Positions 56,252 through 64,000 of a stretch of 64,000 nucleotides of DNA are shown here, piece by piece. Origin of the DNA: Paguma larvata. Its lineage: Eukaryota > Chordata > Mammalia > Carnivora > Viverridae. Below the pieces are notes generated by a model. The model did not search any database, was not told the DNA's origin, and saw only the letters and a program-made list of their open reading frames with translations. Numbering within the stretch: the first letter of the stretch is position 1; each line of letters opens with the position of its first letter. Both the position numbers and the translations under genes were made by a program. The stretch lies in contig CM057842.1 of assembly GCA_030068075.1 (NCBI GenBank), positions 40,448,659 to 40,512,658 of the forward strand. The letters are read 5' to 3'.

Positions 56252-56609
56252 GCATAGTAAATTTGAATTTAGGTGTGGCCATGGAGCAAAGAAAGGTAAT
56301 TGGTCCTTATGGAGGTTGGGTCTATGTCCATCGTATGACTCATCCTCTGAGAATTACAAGTTTCCAGTCTCTGTGAAACTCACTTTTCTACTTTGAAACA
56401 GGAGAGGGCAGTGCACAATTGTGCACTTGAACTGAATTTTTTTTTTTTCAATTCCTACAGTTTCAATGTGGGCGGACCAAATATAGACATCAAAAATTTA
56501 GGAGTTATGATTTCTACCATTAATAATACTAAATATTATTTAATATTTATTAAACAACAATTTAATATACTACTCACATCTCTTAAAAAACAACCATAAA
56601 ATGCTCATA

Positions 56610-57657
56610 TGATTTTTAAAAAAATATTTATGGATGAATAAATTATTCTAATAGTGATTATCTCTTAAAGATAGAAACATCAGGAGGTAGGAAGGGAGAT
56701 TTTATTTTTTGTTTAAACTTTTATTATGAATATGATAATAGATCAGAACTGTAAAAAACATGGCTATAAATAACAAAATATATCTAATATATGCTTAATG
56801 TTGGCATAATCATATGGGAAAAGGCACTCTCAGAAAATAGTGACAATAACATGATATATTTTTCTGAAGAGGAATTTCATAATATATAACAAAAAGCTTT
56901 AAAATGTTTATATTGTTGAACAATTCAACATTTAGAAATGTGTTCTAAAGCACTAACTTACATTTAGTGGTAAAATTTAGGAGTATTCCTTTTGAAATCA
57001 GGAAGAATATCATGCCCATTAGAACTGCTTGCACTCAGCAAGATATTATATGTCCTAGACAATGCAATAAGGTATGATATAGAAATGAGAGGTAGATAAG
57101 TTGAACAGAAAAAAAGGTTTATTACACCTAAGAGAATCTGCAGCTAAACTATCAGAAATAATAATAGATTTTAGCAGTGTTGGTAAATGTAACAGAGCTA
57201 TCTATATTTTTTTAAAAGCAGAATCTCTACATATCACTAATTAGAATATATAATGAAGATATAACAAGAGATGACCACAAGAATTATGCATCAGCATTTT
57301 CATTACAACAATATTTATATTTAAAATAGTCAACAGAATCCTAAATGCAAAACATTAGGAAAATAGTGAAATAAATCGCTATATATCCCTATAAAGACAT
57401 ATTGTTCCAGCCAGGTACCACAGAGAAATCAGACGTCACAAATCAAAGTTATTTGAGTATTGGTCTCATAAAAATGTGGGAGGGTTGCCTGGTTGGCTCA
57501 TTCGGTTTAGCATCTTAATTGTAGTTCAGGTCGTTATCTCATGGTTGTGGGATTGAGCCCTGCCTTGGGCTCTGCACTGACAGCACAGAGTCTGCTTGGG
57601 ATTCTCTGTTTCCCTCTCTCTCTCTGCCCCTCCTCTGCTTATGCTCTCTTTCTCTCT

Positions 57658-57701
<44 letters not shown>

Positions 57702-58275
57702 TTTTTGACAAAATAAGAGTGTGGGAAAGTAAACCATAAGAAATATAGTGCCTGGCCTGCAGTGGAGACCAAGCAATTACCAGAATCTGGAAGAAGAAAG
57801 GGTCTCTGAGATGAAAAGCCACTCAGAATTGACTCAACAAGGAGGAACAAGTGGAATAAAATTCCTGGCCTCATACTTTATCCTTTCTATGTGGTCCTGC
57901 CCATGTAGCCTAAACCTACCTAAAACCAGAGGGCTACGGAGCTGTTTTATTTGATGTTTACAGACTAGCCTCAGAGAAAGAAAGCCATGTAAGAAAGACA
58001 AGACACAAGTTTGGAGGGTTAGATGGAAAATACTGGACAGTCATTAAAATAGATATGTTAAAAGTGATTCACTGAATGAAGATATGTTTATTCTCCATAC
58101 AGTAAAAAACAAAATAAGTAACTGCATATTTGATCTGATGGCTGCTTGTTTCTCAAACAGTCTTGAAGAAAATTCTGCTTAGGGTAGACATATAGGTAAT
58201 CTTTGATATTTTATATGCTTCTTTTTACTTTCTCTATTTTCAGTTGTTTCATAATGAATAAATGCCACTCTCTGA
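56610..58275 (+). mobile_element. old L1 relics (ORF2 and 3' ends), sense
   Basis: 56640-56760 resembles an L1M 3'UTR ('GGTAGGAAGGGAGATTTTATTTTTTG'). 56890-57420 is ORF2 RT-region text ('AGTGGTAAAATTTAGGAGTATTCCTTTTGAAATC', 'AGATATTATATGTCCTAGACAATGC'). 57990-58275 reads as an L1M 3' end. A CAN-SINE sits at 57482-57712, and 57720-57990 is unassigned. Confidence 0.6.
57482..57712 (+). mobile_element. CAN-SINE, Fc2-like, with (AT)n-T12 tail
   Basis: The body has 'GCACTGACAGCACAGAGTCTGCTTGGGATTCTC'. The tail is a 32-bp (AT)n followed by about 14 T, instead of A-rich sequence. TSD ataaaaatgtggga (57468-57481) resembles ataagagtgtggga (57713-57726). Confidence 0.92.
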
Positions 58276-58599
58276 GTCAGAACAAGAAACTACTGTTTTT
58301 GTAAAATTACAGCTCTGAACTTGTTTTCCATTTTTTGCTTTTTTGGATATTCTAGGTCTCCAAAAATGCTCTAAAGAAGTATGAGTTATTTAGTCTTTTA
58401 AATTTTTTGTTTCTAGAAAAAATCAAAATAAGTACCCAATTGAAACAGTAAGATTGGCATTAAAATCTTTGATACTGTTCTGAGAGAATAATGAAGTTTA
58501 AAAATAATTTTATTTCTGATCCTTAGCAGCTTGCTCCAAATCAAATAAAAGAAAGGACAGGAAATGCCAGGCAATTTGAAGTAAACCGAGATCAGATCA

Positions 58600-60250
58600 C
58601 AGGAATATCTTCCTGGTGGACTGAACCTTTTGTCATAGGAGATGTCTACTTTTTTCATTATACATGCTTCATTTAAATTCTGCTTTGACAATAATATTGT
58701 TACATCAGCTTTCTTTTTTTTTTAATGTTTATTTAACTTTGAGAATGAGAGACAGAGCATAAGTAGGGGAGGGGCAGAAAGAGAGGGAGATACAGGATCT
58801 GAAGCAGGCTCCAGGCTCTGAGCTATCAGCACAGAGCCCAACGCGGGGCTCGAACTCACGAATCACGAGATCATGACCTGAGCAGAAGTCTGTTGCTCAA
58901 CTGAGCCACCCAGGCACCCTGCCATCAGCTTTGTTTTGATTAATGTTTGCATGATTTACCTTTTTATATCTTTTTATTTTCAATATATCTGTTTATGTAT
59001 TAGCATATAATTTCTATATATTTAGGTGGCATATAATTTGGTTTGTTTATTATCCAAGCTGGCAGTCTTTGCAATCTAATAGAACTATTTATTTTGTTCA
59101 ATTAATTTTTGATATAACTGGGTGTCATGTTGCCTTTTCTATTCTTCTCACTTACTTACTGTTTTTTTACTCCTATTTGCCTTCTTCAGTCTAGGTAAGT
59201 GATTTATTAGTCCACTTTCCCTTTTATTAGGTTATTAGTTGTATTCTTTATTAATTCTTTCAGTGGTTGTCCTAGGTATTATAATATGCATATGTGACTT
59301 ATTAGAGTCTAATATAAATTAGTTCTTTTACCGCTTCCCAGTCCATGTCTTAGAACATAAACCCTTGGCTTTATTGTATTTAAGGTCCTTAATTTCAATT
59401 CAGTGTATAATTCGCAGCCCTCAGTATATTATTATCATTGTCATAATTTTGGAAAAGCATCACTACTTTGGACTTCGTCACCCATTTATACTTCACATCG
59501 TTCTTCATAGCTTCCTGAATCTCTGTGTTTAAATCTGAGATCATTTCCTTTCCGCCTCAAGAAATCCTTTTTTAATTTCTTTTATGGGAGTCTAGTGAGG
59601 ACAAAATATTTTGGATTTTGTCTCAAAATATCTATTTTTTTCAAATCTTCTTTTTGTATTTTGTCTGCATGTAAAATACTAGGTTAGCAGCTATTTCTGT
59701 GCCCTCATGAGGTCATTCTTTGTTTTCTAGTCTGGTTTTCTACATTTCTTTACTTCTTTCTTCTGTTGAGAAACTGGCGGCCTTATTGTGAAAATACTGT
59801 TTCTTTTCTCTTTCTCGTTTAACTCCTCTGGCTTTATTTCAGATTTTTCTTCTTTATGTCTTGTTTGTTTTTTCATCCATTTCACTAGGATGTGCCCAGG
59901 TGTGGTTTCATTTTATGTATTTGTCTGTGGTTTATAGCATTCTTTGATGTCTTTAGATTTGAGAAAGTCTTGCTTATTCCATATTCAAACATTGTTTGTT
60001 CCATGACCTGTTTTATCTTTGGCTGTTTATTTTCAACTCCAATTGTACTTACCTTACCTTTTAAGTGTTTTATGTTCCTTTCTTGGCATGCTGAATTTAG
60101 GAACTGTAAAGTATCTCAAGGGAAATGGACCCTCTTGTGTACACCTACCTGCTTTGTAGAACTTGACCTCTCCTAGCTTTTCTCCCCATTCTCATTAGAT
60201 TGCTCGAGCTCTACCAGTAGACTTTTTGTGACTGCATAATCTTTCATTTT
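58600..60250 (-). mobile_element. old L1 (L1M-like) internal region, antisense
   Basis: Antisense L1 text: 'TAATATTGTTACATCAGCTTTC', resumed after the SINE by 'TTTTGATTAATGTTTGCATGATTTACC'. It continues with 'TTTATTATCCAAGCTGGCAGTC', 'GATATAACTGGGTGTCATGTTGCC' and pyrimidine-rich UTR-like stretches to about 60250. No open frame survives. Confidence 0.68.
58713..58921 (-). mobile_element. CAN-SINE, antisense
   Basis: Complete reverse-complement copy with 'GGGGCTCGAACTCACGAATC'. TSD catcagcttt at 58703-58712 and 58923-58932. It splits the old antisense L1. Confidence 0.95.
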
Positions 60251-61410
60251 ATACTGCTTAAGAACGGGCAGATTCCCTGAGTTTTGTGCAAAACTGAGGC
60301 TTACCTCAATTATCTTACTTCATTCCAGGATACTGTTTCCCAAAGTCCTGACTACATGAGACTGTGCTCCGTGGTTTTAAACATTTTTTTCTGTTTTCTC
60401 TTATACATGTTTTCTAGTTGGTCTTGATGGGAGTGTTGATCTGGTAGAAGGCATTCCCTTAGAATCTAAAATGAAAATCTATTGCAATCATGGTGCATTC
60501 AGTAAGAGACTCCAACTGAATATTAGTCCTCTCTCATTTTGGAGTGATAAATTTTAGTAATAAAAGAAATTTCAAAATATAAAATGTGGGGTTTTGTTGG
60601 CCTGATGGTAGTGCACAGTATATGAACAGAAACTACTACTACTAACAACGAGAGAGGATATGACACAGAGAAATATTTACAAGGGCTGGAAGGGCTTGAG
60701 GAGTGAAAAGGGAAGATGAGGTTACTCATAGGTTAGTAATTGTGGGAGACCGCTACTATGTTAGGGATGGACAGCGAAGTAACCAAGAGCCCGAGATTAC
60801 TGTGTTCACTGGGACTTCTGGGTCGCCCGTTGCTTTGCAATGACTGTTGTCCCACCTGAGATTGAGAAGCCTGCTTACTCGCTGATGCCTCTGAAGCTTT
60901 GAGGCTCAGTGTTTCCCAGAGCTGTTCTTGCCATGGTCACAGCATCACGACCGCTGGGGGCCCTGCTGCGACTGCTGCTAGTGCCTCGCTCTGCCTGCAT
61001 AGGAGTTCGGGGGCCAAGAACTGTCTGCTGCTGCTGTTGATGCTACTTCTTCCTTCCTTCCTTCCTTCTGCCTTCTGGTTTTCTTTCACTTCCTCCTGTT
61101 GGCATAATCTAAAGGAAAACTAGATGTCAAGGAAGTCTGGGAAATGTAGTTTTTAGACATTTGCTTCCCAGACAAAACAGAACATACACAAGGGCAGATA
61201 TGAAGCCAAAAGCCAACTGTCCGCTAACACATCTAACTGGCAGTAGCACAAATCTTATTTCTACTTCCATGTTATAGGTTAGTTAAATGAGACCCAGATA
61301 TGTAAAATGATTTCCTCATTGTCAGCTGGTATTGGTGGAAGGAATCAGTCTGACTTTCTGTTTACTAGAATTTCAGGGTTCCCACTACAGTGTAATTCTG
61401 TTTTAGACAA
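60251..61410. other. unassigned, partly LTR-like sequence
   Basis: 60590-61250 looks like an old repeat ('AAATATTTACAAGGGCTGGAAGGGCTTGAGGAGTG', a CTG-rich GC-rich stretch 60940-61045, and 'AAGTCTGGGAAATGTAGTTTTTAG'), but I cannot name the family. The 74-codon leucine/serine-rich frame at 60899-61123 derives from (CTG)n and (TTCC)n and is not a convincing gene. Confidence 0.4.
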
Positions 61411-61430
61411 AGAACCAATCCATACATTTA

Positions 61431-61639
61431 AAAAAATGTTTTTTATGTTTATTTTTGAGAGGGAGATAGAGCATAAACAGGGAGGGGAAGAGAGAGAGAG
61501 GGAGACACAGAATCTGAAGCAGACTTTGGGCTCTGAGCTGTCAGCACAGAGCTGGACCCAGGGACTGAACCCACGAACTGTGAGATCATAACCTGAGCCG
61601 AAGTCGGATGCTTAACTGACTGAGCCACCCAGGCACCCT
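61431..61639 (-). mobile_element. CAN-SINE, antisense, with 20-bp TSD
   Basis: Complete reverse-complement copy. The flanking duplications at 61411-61430 and 61640-61659 match at 19 of 20 bases. The 94-codon plus-strand frame at 61307-61591 reads antisense through it. Confidence 0.96.
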
Positions 61640-61662
61640 AGAACCAGTCCATACATTTAATG

Positions 61663-61664
<2 letters not shown>

Positions 61665-61709
<45 letters not shown>

Positions 61710-61754
61710 TGCACACAGACACACACACACAGACGTGCACACAAACACACATAC
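61665..61754. repeat. (CA)n microsatellite, compound
   Basis: About 45 bp of pure CA, then CAGACA/TGCACA-interrupted units. The minus-strand frame here is repeat-encoded. Confidence 0.97.
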
Positions 61755-61759
61755 ATTCT

Positions 61760-63429
61760 TAAAGTTCTAAAAACCAAAACAAATAACCGTATGTGGATAT
61801 AAACATTTTTTCACCTTCTTGTAATTTGCAGATCCAGGTCCAAATATATGTGGCAGGCCTGATTACTCTAATTAGAGAGGCACTCTATTCATCTAGACAG
61901 AAGGGTACTAGGTAACTTACCCTCTCTATCATGGCCAGAAAAGAGCCTGTGGACCAAGAAAGAACATCCAAATCACATCTTCCAGCTGGTTCAGTACCTT
62001 TGCCACAGAGGCTGTACTGAATTTTGGCTGATGAGAATAGAATTTCTGTTAGTAGGATCTCCAGAAGAGAGAAGCGGATCCACGGTGGCGGAAATGAATC
62101 AGGAACAATTTCTGCTTCTTCAGTTTGAAGTTTTATATTCAGATACTGACATGTATGTATCTAGTTGGTAGAGCGTGGGTCACAGCCCTCTATCCTAGCT
62201 GTAAGAGAGGTTGACAACGTCTGTTTCTGGCCTGGAGAGGAGACGGATTTCTAAGTTGGGAAATTAGGTAGCATAAGCAGGATATTCAAAGTCAAACAAT
62301 ATCAAAAGACAAGACAAACACTGAAACTCCTTCCTCTGTGCTAGAACAAAAGTATAACTTCCATGAAACACACACATGGCCCTCCGTAAGAATTGAAAAA
62401 GTCTTGGCAGAGGTAATGTGTCTCATCTTTCCTGGTAGAATACTGCCATACTGAATCAATTAATAGAAATAAACTGTACGACTTTCCTTTTAGTAGTCTT
62501 TTTACTTAATATGCTTTCAGTGTATCTATAGCAATTGATAGGTTTTCCTCACCACAATGTCACTTAATTCGAGAGGTATTCTGTCCCAGGACATCTGTTC
62601 TTGTTGCTGATAATAGAGTAGGAGCTTTGAGCTCACAAAACACCTTTCTGATTCAACATGCACATTCCTGTGACGTTTACACAGGAATAAGAAAAACCTA
62701 TTTACTAAATAAAACATTTAAAATGAAACTAATTTTCTCTCCTGGAATTAATGTCTATCAGTGTAGCATCTTCTAACAAAATCCTACACTTAATGGTGAA
62801 GTTTCAAAATGTTGTCATGCTCTATTTTTAATCATATTTGATCTGTCCAATATTGACTCTACTTTTAAATTTCATGTAAATTACATGTGTAGATTTCTTT
62901 TTTGATACTAAGTCATGTCTATTTGAATTTTGTTAACAAGGGGGTAATTAATTTTGTTCCAACTCATGTTTAGGTTTTTAGCTTACTCATTTCAGCATGT
63001 CTTCTCAAGTAGACCCCAGTAGCTGCCAGAGCCTCACACCGTTATTCTGGCATTCCTAGTATTCCAGACATGGCAAGAGTTACTCCTGAGTCCAAGCAAA
63101 GTTGTGTGGCAAGTTAAGCATTCTTCTTGCCAATCAATGAGAGAGATTCCAGATGTTGATGAGGAAACATCTTCACCAGACACCTTGGGTAAATTTGCCC
63201 TGTGACAGGAAATGAGAGATAGGAAATGCACACTCAGTGAGCACTATGGTTTCTGCAGCAACGACCTCTTCGATGACAAGTTGCATGCCCCAAATATTTC
63301 CCTCAAGTGCCCTTTGCCAGATTTCCCACTCAGCTCTTGTAGGGTATTAAACCCACTCCATTCTTCAGTAAACTCGTTACTGGGTACTATCCATTTCTGC
63401 CTTCTTTCTCTTTAGTGTGGAAAAGACAA
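61760..63429. other. unassigned sequence, no gene seen
   Basis: Mixed composition without a recognised repeat. The frames at 62526-62717, 63034-63231 and 63212-63415 lack domains. A tRNA A-box-like stretch at about 62162-62176 has no matching B box. Confidence 0.45.
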
Positions 63430-63830
63430 AAAAAGATCTAATTTTACCTGGGTGCACGACTGCCCCCTGGAGACTACCTTTCTCAGCCTCCTTTGCAGTT
63501 AGATGTAGCCATGTGACCAAATTTGGGCCAATGGAATGAGACGAGAATTAAGTCCTCAAAGTCATTTTCTAAATAAAGATAAGTTGTTTGTCTTTGACTT
63601 TCTCACTTACCATTTCCAGAGGGCTGGCTGGATCATAGATGTGGTCATGACCCAGGTTTGACCCTGAAGACAAGAACAGCACACTAGTGGTGACAGAGCA
63701 AAAAGTTACAGCAAACCAGCCTTAACCAGCCTAGAAAACCAGCCCTATGTGAGAAAGACTGCAGTTTGTAATTCCTACTCCACTGTATTTTTGGGATCTC
63801 ACAGAAGCTTAAGTTGCAGCATTAAGTGAT
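63430..63830 (+). mobile_element. old LTR-like or MaLR-like repeat, sense
   Basis: 'CTCAGCCTCCTTTGCAGTTAG', 'TGTAGCCATGTGACCAAATTTGGGCCAATGG' and a 3' 'CACTGTATTTTTGGGATCTCACAGAAGCTTAAG' occur in the order seen in a common mammalian LTR-type repeat. The exact family is uncertain. Confidence 0.5.
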
Positions 63831-64000
63831 ATATCTGAGGCGGCTCCCAGGATCCTAGGGTATCCTTCATCTAACTTCTCTTCTGAATCCTCCCACTACT
63901 GTTTGATTCCATCTCAATTACAAGGTGATTCACCCCCCCGCCACGTTTTCTTCCCTCAGTCACTTCCTTCCTTTTCTCACAGCCCCCAACTTTCCATGTT

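Noticed and set aside
60899..61123. 74-codon frame with a leucine run resembling a signal peptide
   Set aside because: The leucines come from CTG repeats and the flanks from (TTCC)n; there is no exon context.
62162..62226. tRNA-like A box 'AGTTGGTAGAGCGTGGGTCAC'
   Set aside because: No GGTTCGAATCC-type B box or cloverleaf follows within tRNA distance.
1..64000. A new defence, biosynthetic or mobile 'system' with several cooperating genes
   Set aside because: No cluster of intact coding sequences exists in the window. All coding-like frames are explained by retroelements or low complexity.

Overview
This window looks like mammalian nuclear DNA from a feliform carnivore, most likely a cat (Felidae). 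About two dozen copies of the tRNA-Lys-derived CAN-SINE carry the feliform version of the body (the 'GTGCTGACAGCTCAGAGCCTGGAGCCTGC' type, followed by a (CT)n block and a 3' A-rich tail). Many still have clear target-site duplications (TSDs). The L1 elements end in the carnivore-type 3' terminus that reads 'GGGATGAACACTGGGTGTTATATG'-like. I found no bacterial, viral or organellar genes, no CpG island, no rRNA or functional tRNA gene and no CRISPR array. I found no host protein-coding exon I would defend. All of the longer open frames are retroelement coding relics, low-complexity frames or chance.

Layout. 1-10.07 kb: background sequence with CAN-SINEs at 0.13, 1.9, 2.4 and 2.8 kb, an L2 scrap, two old antisense L1 remnants (4.25-5.17 and 6.5-7.1 kb), a tiny young L1 3' scrap at 5.0 kb, a near-perfect 25-bp-stem hairpin at 7.4 kb and an ERVL-MaLR (MLT1-like) LTR at 7.8-8.3 kb. 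10.08-17.80 kb: one full-length sense L1 bounded by a 10-bp TSD, with 5'UTR, ORF1, ORF2 and 3' end all present. It is decayed and carries three later insertions: a CAN-SINE in ORF1, a CAN-SINE in the ORF2 endonuclease region and a 5'-truncated L1 in ORF2. 17.8-26.1 kb: mostly unassigned sequence, an old L1 relic at 19.5-21.5 kb and a dense SINE cluster at 24.0-25.3 kb. 26.1-27.9 kb: an old antisense L1 with two CAN-SINEs. One of these SINEs carries an unusual 5' extension copied from about 0.9 kb away. 28.0-30.6 kb: a long antisense L2 relic and a second L2 end. 31-45 kb: L1M 3' ends, MIRs, L2 pieces and scattered SINEs. 45-56 kb: mostly unassigned DNA with L2 and LTR fragments. 56.2 kb: a C-rich (G-quadruplex-capable) tract. 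56.6-60.25 kb: sense and antisense old L1s. 60.3-64 kb: unassigned or LTR-like DNA, a CAN-SINE with a long TSD and a (CA)n microsatellite.

How the parts interact. Nothing here forms an operon or pathway. The readable story is a stratigraphy of retrotransposition: L2/MIR (oldest), then L1M and MaLR LTRs, then the carnivore L1, then CAN-SINEs and short L1 3' scraps landing inside the older elements. I did not find a previously undescribed biological system. The most notable structures are the chimeric SINE with its 52-bp nearby duplicate (27.1/28.0 kb), the nested full-length L1, and the hairpin at 7.4 kb. All repeat family names come from reading by eye without a repeat library, so subfamily assignments are provisional.
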